This document shows, in pieces, positions 26,525-35,218 of a stretch of DNA of 64,000 nt. The stretch is from G965250275 sp965250275 (GTDB lineage: Bacteria; Pseudomonadota; Alphaproteobacteria; Rhodobacterales; Rhodobacteraceae), in assembly GCA_965250275.1 (NCBI GenBank), contig OZ252297.1, forward strand, positions 1,426,001-1,490,000, in the 5' to 3' direction. Under the pieces are notes generated by a model. It was not told where the DNA came from. It ran no database searches and worked only from the letters and a program-made list of their open reading frames with translations. Made by a program: the position numbers and the translations under genes. Position 1 is the stretch's first letter; each line of letters opens with the position of its first letter.

Positions 26525-28141
26525 ATGGAGCAGTTTGCCGCTGATCTCGCGACGATGGTGCGCACCCCGCTGACCGACGATCATGTCGCCGCAATGCGCC
26601 GTGTCGGAACCATCAAGACCTTGCAGCCGGGCGAGTGGGTGCAGGAACCGGGCTCTGACATCACCCATTTCTGCTACCTGCTGTCCGGCGAAGCCGAAGC
26701 GGTGCAGGGAAAGAACGGGCGCCGCTATGGTGTCGCAACCCTTGGCGCCGGACAGTTTTTCGGAGAGTTGAGCTTTCTGACCGGCGGGACAGCCTTCATT
26801 GGTGCCCGCGCGGTCGCACCGTCAGAGGTTTTGTGCGTCGAGCGCGCCATCATGCTGCAACTGATGTCCGAGAACCCCGAACTGAGTGATATCGTCATCA
26901 CGGTGTTTGCGGCCCGCAGGCGGCGGATGCTTGAAGTGCAGGAAACCGGGTTGACCCTGATTGGCGGCGAACGGGACCGTGATTTGCGTCGGATCGCCAG
27001 CTTTGCGTCCCGCAATCGCATTCCTCATCGCGAATTGACGGTGGAGTCCGAAGAAGCACAGGCCTTTGCGCAGCAATGCGGGCTGCAGCCGGGCGCGCCA
27101 TGTGCCGTGTTCGGCACCGACCTTGTGATCGATCCGCCCACTCCGCGTGCGGTTGCGCGCGCGATGGGGCTGGACCTGACTCTGTCTATCAAAGATGTCC
27201 ATGATGTCCTGATTGTCGGCGGTGGACCAGCCGGGGTGGCCGCAGGGGTTTATGCCGGCGCCGAAGGACTGCGTGCGCTCGTGCTGGAGGACCTCGCCAT
27301 CGGTGGTCAGGCCGGAACCTCCAGCCGGATCGAAAACTACATGGGGTTTCCCACGGGTATCACCGGTGGCGATCTGGTGGGGCGCGGCGAGATTCAGGCG
27401 CTCAAATTCGGGACGCGTTTTGCCACGCCGCGCAGGGCGACTGCGTTGCGGCAATGCGGTGAGAGGCTTTTTCATGTGACCCTTGGCGACGGTTCAGAAG
27501 TATCCGCGCGGGCTTTGGTCGTGGCCACCGGGGTGCAATACCGCCGATTGCCTTGGGAGGGGTTGGACCGGTTGGAAGGCGCCGGGGTTTATTACGCCGC
27601 GACCGAAGTAGAGGCGCGGTGGTGCCGCGACAGCGATGTTGCGGTCATTGGGGGCGGTAACTCAGCTGGGCAGGCGGCAATGTTTCTCGCACGGACCGCG
27701 CGTCATGTGCACGTGCTGGTGCGCGGTGAAGGTCTGGCTGCGTCCATGTCCGACTATCTGCTCTCCCGGCTGGAGGCGCATCCACGGATCACAATCCACT
27801 GCCGCACTCAGGTGACGGCTTTGCATGGAGAGGACACCCTTGAGGAGCTGACGATACATGACAGTGCCTCTGGTCATGACTGGCAGTTGCGGACAAGCGC
27901 GATGTTTGTGATGGTTGGTGCAGCCCCGAACACCGACTGGCTGTCGGGTCTGGTTGAACTCGACGGTCGGGGCTTTGTGAAGACCGGGGCACATGCCGGT
28001 ACCGGTTCAAGTTATGCGACATCGCATCCCGGTATCTTTGCGGTTGGCGATGTGCGGGCCGGGTCGGTGAAACGCGTGGCAAGTGCTGTGGGAGAGGGGT
28101 CCGTCGTGATTTCAGATGTTTGGGAGTATCTGAGCGACTGA
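26525..28141 (+). CDS. cNMP-binding domain fused to a thioredoxin-reductase-like FAD oxidoreductase
   Basis: 538 residues in three parts. Residues ~15-130 are a cyclic-nucleotide-binding (CRP-type) beta-roll (GAGQFFGELSFLTGG). Residues ~140-215 are a small domain resembling a thioredoxin-like fold. Residues ~225-538 are a two-dinucleotide flavoprotein: GGGPAG from 229, IENYMGFP, VIGGGNSAGQAA near 373, and GIFAVGDVR near the end. The CxxC redox pair of thioredoxin reductase is absent from the NADPH domain (the corresponding stretch reads GVYYAATEVE). It therefore probably reduces a partner other than thioredoxin through FAD only. It begins 15 bases after ycjF and may belong to that operon. Confidence 0.85.
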   Translation: MEQFAADLATMVRTPLTDDHVAAMRRVGTIKTLQPGEWVQEPGSDITHFCYLLSGEAEAVQGKNGRRYGVATLGAGQFFGELSFLTGGTAFIGARAVAPSEVLCVERAIMLQLMSENPELSDIVITVFAARRRRMLEVQETGLTLIGGERDRDLRRIASFASRNRIPHRELTVESEEAQAFAQQCGLQPGAPCAVFGTDLVIDPPTPRAVARAMGLDLTLSIKDVHDVLIVGGGPAGVAAGVYAGAEGLRALVLEDLAIGGQAGTSSRIENYMGFPTGITGGDLVGRGEIQALKFGTRFATPRRATALRQCGERLFHVTLGDGSEVSARALVVATGVQYRRLPWEGLDRLEGAGVYYAATEVEARWCRDSDVAVIGGGNSAGQAAMFLARTARHVHVLVRGEGLAASMSDYLLSRLEAHPRITIHCRTQVTALHGEDTLEELTIHDSASGHDWQLRTSAMFVMVGAAPNTDWLSGLVELDGRGFVKTGAHAGTGSSYATSHPGIFAVGDVRAGSVKRVASAVGEGSVVISDVWEYLSD

Positions 28142-28164
28142 GGCCCTGATGAAAGCGGGCTATC

Positions 28165-28995
28165 TTGGCGAATTCGAGATCCGTTGCGGACCACTACACC
28201 AAAGGCAACCTGCTCAGCCGCATCGAAGACGGGCTGGAACAGTTGGGCCATGGCTTGCCAATCCCGCCGGACGTTCTGGCGCCGGTCGACGAGTTCCATA
28301 TCGGTGGGCGCCCAGCGACAGAGGCGCTGATCGAACAACTCGACCTGTCCGAAGGTCAGAAAGTGCTCGATTTGGGATGCGGCTTGGGAGGGCCCGCGCG
28401 TTTCACGGCATCACAGCATGGTGTCGACGTCGCTGGCATCGACCTGACGCCGGAATTTGTGGAGGCCGGTCGGAGATTGAATCAGCTGACCGCGCTGGAG
28501 GGTCAGGTTGAGCTGATCGAGGGCAGCATTCTGGACCTTCCCTTTGAAGACAACCAGTTCGATGCCGCGTACATGATCCATGTGGGCATGAACATTGCGG
28601 ACAAGGGAACCATCGCAAAAGAGGCGGCCCGCGTCTTGAAGCCGGGTGCAACCTTCGCTGTCTACGATGTGATGCAGGTGGGGGAGGGGGCTATGAGCTA
28701 TCCCGCGCCATGGGCTGCGTCGGAAGACCAAAGTGCGCTTGCGCCGCCGGACACTTATCGCGCGGCACTCGCCGCGGAAGGGTTTTCGATCATCGCGGAG
28801 CGGAATCGCAGCGACTTTGCGCGCGCGTTCTTTGCCAGACTGGCCGCCAACGCCGCCGCCGCGGACGGTCCGCCACCTCTGAGCCTGAACGTGGTGATGG
28901 GGGCGGATGCCCCGATCAAGATCCAGAACATGGTCAGTGCCATCGGCGACGGGCGTATTGCACCGGTAGAAATCGTGGCACGCCTCGAGGTCTGA
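28165..28995 (+). CDS. Class I SAM-dependent methyltransferase
   Basis: 276 residues from a TTG start at 28165. The SAM motif VLDLGCGLGGPARF lies near residues 68-81, followed by GIDLTPEFVEAGRR (motif II region), LPFEDNQFDAAYMIHVGMNI (motif III) and RVLKPGATFAVYDVM. The overall pattern is that of small-molecule N- or C-methyltransferases; substrate unknown. No ATG in this frame precedes the conserved part; an ATG at 28149 is in another frame. Same strand as the cNMP/FAD gene, 23 bases after it. Confidence 0.82.
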   Translation: MANSRSVADHYTKGNLLSRIEDGLEQLGHGLPIPPDVLAPVDEFHIGGRPATEALIEQLDLSEGQKVLDLGCGLGGPARFTASQHGVDVAGIDLTPEFVEAGRRLNQLTALEGQVELIEGSILDLPFEDNQFDAAYMIHVGMNIADKGTIAKEAARVLKPGATFAVYDVMQVGEGAMSYPAPWAASEDQSALAPPDTYRAALAAEGFSIIAERNRSDFARAFFARLAANAAAADGPPPLSLNVVMGADAPIKIQNMVSAIGDGRIAPVEIVARLEV

Positions 28996-29233
28996 ACCAC
29001 GCCCCACCAACAGATCGAGTCAAGCGGAGGCCCGGTCCGCCTGTGATTTGGAGGGGTACTGGACGCCATCAGGTCGGCGTCATATAACGCGCGCATGTTC
29101 CGTTCCGGCGCGATCATTATTCGAATTATATCCCCGGCGCTCTGACCTCAGCGAGCCGCCGGGCAAAGGTGTTTGAGCATACGCACCGACCGTTTCAGTA
29201 CTCCGACCACGATCATCCGAAGGACGCCGCCAC

Positions 29234-32191
29234 ATGTGCGCCGACACCACCGCATCCCGCGATTACAAAGACACCCTGAACCTGCCAAAAACCGACTTTC
29301 CGATGCGTGCGGGTCTGCCCAAGCGCGAGCCCGACTGGTTGGCGCGCTGGGAGCGGATCGGTGTCTATGACCGTCTGCGCGAACAGGCAGAGGACCGCAA
29401 GCCGTTCACGCTGCATGACGGACCACCCTATGCCAACGGGCATCTGCACATCGGCCACGCGCTGAACAAGATCCTGAAGGATATGGTCGTCCGATCTCAA
29501 CAAATGATGGGGCGTGATGCACGCTATATCCCGGGTTGGGACTGCCACGGGCTTCCCATCGAATGGAAGATCGAAGAGCAATACCGCAAGAAAGGGCGGG
29601 ACAAGGACGCAGTGGACGTCATTGAGTTCCGCCAGGAGTGCCGGCGCTTTGCCGCCAACTGGATCGATGTGCAACGGGAAGAATTCAAGCGTCTGGGCGT
29701 AACAGGCAACTGGGCTGACCCGTATCTGACCATGGATTTTCACGCCGAACGCGTGATCGCCGAAGAGTTCCAGACGTTCCTGATGAACGGCACGCTGTAT
29801 CAGGGATCAAAGCCCGTCATGTGGTCCCCGATCGAGCAGACCGCCCTGGCCGAAGCAGAAGTTGAGTATCACGACAAGGAAAGCTTCACGATCTGGGTGA
29901 AGTTCAAGGTTTTGATCAATGAGACGACGCCGCCTGTGACGGGTGATGTCGGGCAGGTGCAAGCCTTGTCGGACCTGGATGGGGCTTTTGTCGTGATCTG
30001 GACCACAACTCCGTGGACCATCCCATCGAACAAGGCCGTCGTCTATGGTGAGGACATCTCCTACGGTTTGTATGAGGTGACCGGCGCGCCCGACGAGTGT
30101 TGGGCTGCAGTTGGGGACCGCTTCGTGGTTGCGGACAAACTGGCCGCGGACATGTTTTCGCGTGCGCGTCTGGACGACGACATGTACCGACGCCTGCGCG
30201 ATGTTGATCCCTCCGATATCGCGGGGCTTCAACACCCGCTCAGCGGCGCCGAGGGGTCCGGCGGCGAATGGGACGACGTCCGTGATTTCCGCGCGGCCGC
30301 CTTCGTCAGCGATGAAGAGGGCACTGGCTTTGTGCATTGCGCGCCCAGCCACGGGATGGAGGAATTCGAGCTCTATCGCGATCTGGGAATGCTGGAGCAG
30401 GTCATCACGTACAACGTGATGGAAGATGGCCGTTTCCGCGAAGACCTGCCGTTCTTTGGCGGAACCGCGATCCTCAAACCCAATGGTAAAGAAGGCAATG
30501 CCAACAAAGCGGTCATCGACAAACTGGTTGAGGCAGGTGGCTTGCTGGCGCGCGGGAAGATCAAACACTCTTACCCGCATTCGTGGCGCTCCAAAGCGCC
30601 CGTGATCTATCGCAATACGCCGCAATGGTTTGCGGCTATCGATCGTACACTTGACGATGGCCAGGACGCCTATGGCGACACCATCCGCGAGCGTGCGCTC
30701 CGGAGCATTGACGAGTTGGTGACCTGGACCCCGAAAACCGGGCGCAACAGGTTGCATGCAATGATCGAGGCCCGGCCTGACTGGGTGCTGAGCCGACAGC
30801 GCGCCTGGGGCGTGCCGCTGACATGTTTTGTCCGCAAAGGTGCGCTGCCGACGGATCCGGATTTCCTCTTGCGGGATCAGGCGGTCAACGCCCGGATTCT
30901 GGAAGCGTTCGAAGCGGAAGGTGCCGATGCGTGGTATCAGAACGGGGCCAAGGCCCGCTTTCTCGGCAACGACTACAACGCGGATGACTACGAGCAGGTC
31001 TTCGACATTCTCGATGTTTGGTTCGATTCCGGTTCGACTCATGCATTTGTGCTGCGTGATCGTGAGGATGGGTCCGAAGATGGCATCGCGGATGTCTACC
31101 TCGAGGGCACCGATCAACACCGTGGCTGGTTCCATTCGTCGATGTTGCAGGCCTGCGGAACAATCGGGCGGGCGCCGTACCGCGCCGTCGTGACACATGC
31201 TTTCACGCTCGACGAAAAGGGCAACAAGATGTCCAAATCCTTGGGCAACACCATCCTGCCCGAGGAGGTCGTCAAACAATACGGCGCAGACATTCTGCGG
31301 CTCTGGGTGGCGCAAACGGACTACACCCACGACCATCGGATCGGGCCGGAAATCCTAAAAGGGGTCGCGGACAGCTATCGGCGGTTGCGAAACACCATGC
31401 GTTTCCTGCTGGGCTCGCTGAAGGACTTCACCGAAGCGGACCGTGTCGCTGCCGAAGATATGCCTGCGCTGGAGCGTTGGGTGCTGCACCGGCTGGCCGG
31501 GCTGGATCAAACGGTGCGCGAAGGCTACGCCAAATACGATTTCCAGGGCGTTTTCCAGGCCGTGTTCACCTTTGCCACCGTTGACCTGTCCGCGTTCTAC
31601 TTCGATATCCGCAAGGATGCGCTCTATTGTGATGGAGACACCCTGCGGCGCCGTGCGGCGCGGACCGTGCTGGATTTGCTTTTTCACCGGCTGACGACAT
31701 GGCTGGCGCCCGTGCTGGTATTCACCATGGAAGAAGTGTGGCTGGAACGTTTCCCGGGCGAAGACAGTTCTGTGCATCTGTTCGAATTCCCCGACACTCC
31801 GGAAGACTGGCGGGATGAGGCTCTGGCCTCGGATGTGTCTGCCATCCGTCGTGTGCGGCGTGCGGTCACCGCGGCACTCGAAGTGCAGCGACAGGACAAA
31901 GTGATCGGATCTTCGCTGGAAGCCGCGCCTGTTGTGCATATTGAGGATGCCGCCGTGCTTGACCTGATCAAGTCACAGGACATGGATGATCTGTGTATCA
32001 CGTCTGGTCTCACGGTCACCGGCGACCCCGCGCCGGCAGAGGCGTTCCGGTTGCCGGAGATCGAAGGGGTCGGTGTTGTGTTCGAAAAGGCTGAGGGCAA
32101 GAAATGCCAACGGTGCTGGAAAATCCTCCCCGATGTCGGGCGACATCGGCACCCGGACGTCTGCGCCCGATGTGATGCGGCGCTGGGATAG
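29234..32191 (+). CDS. ileS: Isoleucyl-tRNA synthetase
   Basis: 985 residues. HIGH at 72-75 (within PPYANGHLHIGH), KMSKS at 665-669, WTTTPWTIPSNKAV in the editing domain, and a C-terminal zinc site CQRCWKILPDVG...CARCD. The zinc site marks the IleS1, bacterial-type, mupirocin-sensitive class. It charges tRNA-Ile. It starts at ATG, and no T-box-like leader is seen in the 238-base upstream gap. Confidence 0.97.
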   Translation: MCADTTASRDYKDTLNLPKTDFPMRAGLPKREPDWLARWERIGVYDRLREQAEDRKPFTLHDGPPYANGHLHIGHALNKILKDMVVRSQQMMGRDARYIPGWDCHGLPIEWKIEEQYRKKGRDKDAVDVIEFRQECRRFAANWIDVQREEFKRLGVTGNWADPYLTMDFHAERVIAEEFQTFLMNGTLYQGSKPVMWSPIEQTALAEAEVEYHDKESFTIWVKFKVLINETTPPVTGDVGQVQALSDLDGAFVVIWTTTPWTIPSNKAVVYGEDISYGLYEVTGAPDECWAAVGDRFVVADKLAADMFSRARLDDDMYRRLRDVDPSDIAGLQHPLSGAEGSGGEWDDVRDFRAAAFVSDEEGTGFVHCAPSHGMEEFELYRDLGMLEQVITYNVMEDGRFREDLPFFGGTAILKPNGKEGNANKAVIDKLVEAGGLLARGKIKHSYPHSWRSKAPVIYRNTPQWFAAIDRTLDDGQDAYGDTIRERALRSIDELVTWTPKTGRNRLHAMIEARPDWVLSRQRAWGVPLTCFVRKGALPTDPDFLLRDQAVNARILEAFEAEGADAWYQNGAKARFLGNDYNADDYEQVFDILDVWFDSGSTHAFVLRDREDGSEDGIADVYLEGTDQHRGWFHSSMLQACGTIGRAPYRAVVTHAFTLDEKGNKMSKSLGNTILPEEVVKQYGADILRLWVAQTDYTHDHRIGPEILKGVADSYRRLRNTMRFLLGSLKDFTEADRVAAEDMPALERWVLHRLAGLDQTVREGYAKYDFQGVFQAVFTFATVDLSAFYFDIRKDALYCDGDTLRRRAARTVLDLLFHRLTTWLAPVLVFTMEEVWLERFPGEDSSVHLFEFPDTPEDWRDEALASDVSAIRRVRRAVTAALEVQRQDKVIGSSLEAAPVVHIEDAAVLDLIKSQDMDDLCITSGLTVTGDPAPAEAFRLPEIEGVGVVFEKAEGKKCQRCWKILPDVGRHRHPDVCARCDAALG

Positions 32192-32204
32192 AGCCTGAAG
32201 CTTG

Positions 32205-32228
32205 GACCGCCGGGATCGACCGGCGGTC
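32205..32228 (+). terminator. Hairpin after ileS
   Basis: GACCGCCGG-(6)-CCGGCGGTC is a perfect 9-base stem starting 14 bases after the ileS stop. No U-run follows, so termination may be inefficient or Rho-assisted. Confidence 0.55.
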
Positions 32229-32340
32229 TGCACCTCACTGGGCTTACACATCCACGTGACCGGCAAGGCAGTTCGCTTGATCTGAAGGCCTCAACCTATA
32301 GGTGTGAGAGTTAGCAGTTCACCTTGGGAGAGTGCAGCCA

Positions 32341-32508
32341 ATGCTCGTTCGTCTGTTTCTGGTTTCCGGTCTGGTGATGGTCGTTGCGGCCTGCGATCCG
32401 ATCACCAACTCAAACCTGACACCGGCTCAGATCGCTCAAAGAGAGGCCGACCGCGAAGCGCGAAAAGAGTTCTATCGCGGGCCGCGCGGCGGTGCGACAG
32501 GGCGCTGA
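32341..32508 (+). CDS. Very small lipoprotein (55 residues)
   Basis: A 55-residue frame starting at ATG after GGGAGAG. It has a basic start, a hydrophobic stretch and a lipobox VAAC (residues 15-18), then a short charged tail (QREADREARKEFYRG) rich in Arg/Glu. The classic type II signal layout makes it a credible gene despite its size. Function unknown; it sits between ileS and ogt on the same strand. Confidence 0.65.
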   Translation: MLVRLFLVSGLVMVVAACDPITNSNLTPAQIAQREADREARKEFYRGPRGGATGR

Positions 32509-32580
32509 TCACACTCGGGAGATACCGAAACCCGCTGGGTTCGGGTTGTCATCGATCGCAGGGTCTATCAGGGTGAGAGT

Positions 32581-33039
32581 ATGCCTACGATCACTGTGCC
32601 CACCCAATTCGGCGATCTGACACTGACGGAAACCGATGGCGCCATCACCCGTGTGACATGGGAGAGTGGTGCAAACGGAACTCCGACGGGGCTTTTGAGC
32701 GAAGCTGCCAAACAGATGCGGGCTTATGACGCCGGTGAGTTGGAGACATTCGATCTGCCTCTCAACGTTCGCGCGTCCCCATTTCAGAAATCCGTTTGCG
32801 ATCAGATGCTGGCCATCCCATTTGGCGAAACCTCCACATATGGCGCCATCGCAAAAGCGTTGGAATGTTCGCCGCAAGCGGTCGGCAGCGCCTGCGGCGG
32901 CAACCCCATCCCCGTGATCATCCCTTGTCATCGTGTGCTCGGAGCAGGGGGCAAATTGACCGGTTTCTCGGGGCAGGGCGGGGTCGAGACTAAGGTCGCT
33001 CTTTTGCGTCACGAGCGGGCTGGCGGTCTTTTGATCTGA
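32581..33039 (+). CDS. ogt: Methylated-DNA--protein-cysteine methyltransferase
   Basis: 152 residues. The acceptor cysteine is Cys116 in IPCHRVL, after the GETSTYGAIAKAL block and the QAVGSACGGNP block. It repairs O6-methylguanine by suicide transfer of the methyl group to this cysteine. The length fits the Ogt/AGT catalytic domain without the Ada regulatory part. It starts at ATG after GGGTGAG. Confidence 0.93.
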   Translation: MPTITVPTQFGDLTLTETDGAITRVTWESGANGTPTGLLSEAAKQMRAYDAGELETFDLPLNVRASPFQKSVCDQMLAIPFGETSTYGAIAKALECSPQAVGSACGGNPIPVIIPCHRVLGAGGKLTGFSGQGGVETKVALLRHERAGGLLI

Positions 33040-33050
33040 CGCAGATCAAA
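33030..33050. promoter_or_regulatory. Palindrome containing an FNR/FnrL-like site upstream of the GreA-like gene
   Basis: TTTGATCTG-ACG-CAGATCAAA is a perfect 9-base inverted repeat. It includes CTGAC-GCAG-ATCAA (33036-33049), close to the FNR/FnrL consensus TTGAT-N4-ATCAA. It overlaps the ogt stop codon and lies about 56 bases before the next start codon. The same 16-base pattern CTGACnCAGATCAAAG recurs at 58344. It could instead act as the ogt terminator stem, but no U-run follows. Confidence 0.5.
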
Positions 33051-33105
33051 GCTTCGAGGCTTCAGATCGAGAAGATACCCGAAGCAATCTGAAAGGAGAA
33101 TTTTG

Positions 33106-33567
33106 ATGCCTATGGACCGCGCTGCGCTCAAACAGGCCATTCAAGGCAAGATGCTGGCATTGGAAGAGGCCGAGCTGGCCACCGCCAAAGAGCATTACGA
33201 GCGGTTCCTGCACGAGGCGCAACTGGGCGACCGCGAACAACATGACAACTCGGACATCGCCGAAGCGCGCGAGAACGCAGACCTGGCGGCGGCGTTCGAT
33301 CACCCGGTGCACGATCATCAGGCCAAGCTGGCCGCCATCGCGGCGCTGGATTTTTCAGAGACCGACACCGTTGGGCCCGGTGCGGTGGTGGCGTTTAACA
33401 ACCGTCACTTTGTGGTTTCGGTTTCAACAACCAAATTCGATTGCGAAGGAGACACCTATATGGGGATTTCCTTGCAAAGCCCGATTTACCAGGCGATGGC
33501 CGGTCTGAAAGCGGGTGACACCTTCGATTTCAACGGGCGGACAATGACCGTTCAGGATGTGATCTGA
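33106..33567 (+). CDS. GreA/GreB C-terminal-domain-like protein
   Basis: 153 residues from the ATG at 33106, seven bases after AAAGGAGAA. The N-terminal helical part (about 1-60) is Ala/Glu-rich. The C-terminal part has VGPGAVVAFNNRHFVVSV, ISLQSPIYQAMAGLKAGD and FNGRTMTVQDVI. This matches the GreA/GreB C-terminal fold, where transcript factors dock on RNA polymerase. It probably lacks a true Gre coiled coil with the acidic tip. It may bind the polymerase secondary channel, like Rnk, rather than cleave transcripts. Its 3' end overlaps convergent pcs by 16 bases. Confidence 0.7.
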   Translation: MPMDRAALKQAIQGKMLALEEAELATAKEHYERFLHEAQLGDREQHDNSDIAEARENADLAAAFDHPVHDHQAKLAAIAALDFSETDTVGPGAVVAFNNRHFVVSVSTTKFDCEGDTYMGISLQSPIYQAMAGLKAGDTFDFNGRTMTVQDVI

Positions 33568-34259
33568 CGCTGCCGTGCGGGGATGATCTGTTGCACCATC
33601 CCTGCAAAAAGCAGGTAGAAGCTGGTCAGAACCAACCCCCAGTGCGCCCAGCTTTCGGGGTGAAAATCGACCCAGGCCGCCCAGCCCGCAAAGAACGTCC
33701 ACGCGAGCGCAATGGGAAGTGTGATCCCGCGCCATCGGTCCGTCCGTACGGGATGAACGAATTTCAAAGGCAGGAACATGGCCACGGACAAGGCCATGAC
33801 CACGAACAAATTGACCTGCCAACCGGGTTCAAGCGCAAACAGGACCAGCACCACCATGTTCCAGCATCCGGGAAATCCGGAGAACGAATTGTCCTTTGTT
33901 TTCATGCGGGTGTCTGCAAAGTACATTGCGCTTGCGAAGGTGATGATGATGATCATCAGCCAGCCGCTCCACCCGTCCATCAGCCCTGACTTGAAAAGCG
34001 CGAAAGCCGGGATGAACACGTAGGTGAGGTAGTCGATGATGAGATCCAGCAGGACGCCATCGAACTGCGCGGCGTACTTCTTCACGTGGTACTTGCGCGC
34101 CAATGGACCATCAATGCCGTCAACGATGAAGGCAACGACCAGCCAAAGGAACATCAGATCCCACTTCTGATCGACGGCGGCCAGCATGGCCAACATGGCA
34201 AACACTGCGCCGGTTGCGGTGAACAGATGAACGGCAAGGGCGCGGAGTTGAGGGGTCAT
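33552..34259 (-). CDS. pcs: Phosphatidylcholine synthase
   Basis: 235 residues from the ATG at 34259; an in-frame ATG lies six codons upstream. The CDP-alcohol phosphotransferase motif is present as D50-G51-x2-A54-R55-x12-G68-x3-D72-x3-D76, with about eight membrane segments. Pcs condenses choline with CDP-diacylglycerol to make phosphatidylcholine directly, a pathway typical of alphaproteobacteria. The FSGFPGCWNMVV block separates it from phosphatidylserine or PGP synthases. Confidence 0.92.
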   Translation of the reverse strand: MTPQLRALAVHLFTATGAVFAMLAMLAAVDQKWDLMFLWLVVAFIVDGIDGPLARKYHVKKYAAQFDGVLLDLIIDYLTYVFIPAFALFKSGLMDGWSGWLMIIIITFASAMYFADTRMKTKDNSFSGFPGCWNMVVLVLFALEPGWQVNLFVVMALSVAMFLPLKFVHPVRTDRWRGITLPIALAWTFFAGWAAWVDFHPESWAHWGLVLTSFYLLFAGMVQQIIPARQRQITS

Positions 34260-34294
34260 GGTGTTCTCATGGCGCATATTGCCGCGCAGTGCAA

Positions 34295-35218
34295 TCAAAC
34301 GGCTTTTGGGTGGGCGCGGTTGTAAACTTCCATCAGGCGCGTTGTGTCGACCGCCGTGTAGGCTTGGGTGGTCGAAAGTGATGCGTGCCCCAGCAGTTCC
34401 TGAATTGCCCTCAGATCGCCCCCGGCAGCCAGCAGATGGGTGGCAAAGCTGTGCCGCAGTGCGTGCGGTGTGGCGCTGGCGGGAAGTCCCAGCTGCATGC
34501 GGGCTTGCGCCATCACTTTCTGAACGCTGCGCGGGGACAGTGCTCCGCCGCGCACGCCCCGAAACAAAGACTGGTTCGGGTCTGTTGGATAGGGACACAG
34601 CCTCACATAAGCATCAACCGCGTCCTGGGCTGCCGGCAGCACGGGCACAATGCGTTCCTTCCCACCTTTGCCGGTGATCCGCAGGACCTTGGGCAGGGGC
34701 GCGTCCCGCCCAGTCAGGCTCAGCGCCTCGGAAATCCGCAACCCGCAGCCATAGAGCAGCGTCATCACAGCGACGTCGCGCGCAGCAACCCAAGGTTTCA
34801 GGGACTGTAACTCCACGGTTTCCAGGAGAGATCGCGCCGCAGGTTTGTCCAATGGGCGAGGGAGCTTCTTCTGAAACTTCGGCGAACGTGTGGACAGAAC
34901 GGCAGTTGGCTCAAACCCCTCGCGTTCGGCAAGCCAGCGATAAAACCCTTTGACGGACGACAGTTTGCGGGCCAGCGACCTTGCCCCAACTCCGTCAGAG
35001 CGCGTTGCCGCCATCCATGCCCGCATGTCACTCACGCTGACCTGCGCCAGTGTGCCAAGACCCAGCGCGCCACCGTAATGATGGGTCATGAAGCCCAAAA
35101 AGCCGCTGACGTCGGCGCGATAGGCATCGATTGTGTTTTCCGAAGCACCGTTTAGGGCGCGCAATCCTTCCAGCCAGCGCTCAAGCGCGTCACGTCCCAC
35201 AGGGGAGATCAGGGTCAA
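34295..35218 (-). CDS. xerC: Tyrosine recombinase XerC
   Basis: About 307 residues from a TTG at 35218 that overlaps the DUF484 stop (TTGA); a GTG six codons on is also possible. N-terminal SAM-like core-binding domain, then the catalytic domain with R in GCGLRISEAL, K in GKGGKERIVP, H-x2-R in HALRHSFATH, H in LLGHASLS and the nucleophilic Y in TTQAYTAVD. This housekeeping recombinase resolves chromosome dimers at dif with XerD. The DUF484-xerC pairing is a common chromosomal arrangement, which argues against a mobile integrase. Confidence 0.92.
   Translation of the reverse strand: MTLISPVGRDALERWLEGLRALNGASENTIDAYRADVSGFLGFMTHHYGGALGLGTLAQVSVSDMRAWMAATRSDGVGARSLARKLSSVKGFYRWLAEREGFEPTAVLSTRSPKFQKKLPRPLDKPAARSLLETVELQSLKPWVAARDVAVMTLLYGCGLRISEALSLTGRDAPLPKVLRITGKGGKERIVPVLPAAQDAVDAYVRLCPYPTDPNQSLFRGVRGGALSPRSVQKVMAQARMQLGLPASATPHALRHSFATHLLAAGGDLRAIQELLGHASLSTTQAYTAVDTTRLMEVYNRAHPKAV

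Noticed and set aside
28149..28511. Alternative start for the methyltransferase in another frame
   Set aside because: The conserved SAM motifs lie in the frame starting at 28165; the other frame has no motif and no sign of a frameshift joins them.
29807..31336. Long antisense open frame inside ileS
   Set aside because: Codon bias of high-GC coding DNA leaves the opposite strand open. The forward product is an unmistakable IleS.
34295..35218. Integrase of a mobile element
   Set aside because: The linkage to DUF484 and the lack of flanking repeats or cargo point to housekeeping XerC.
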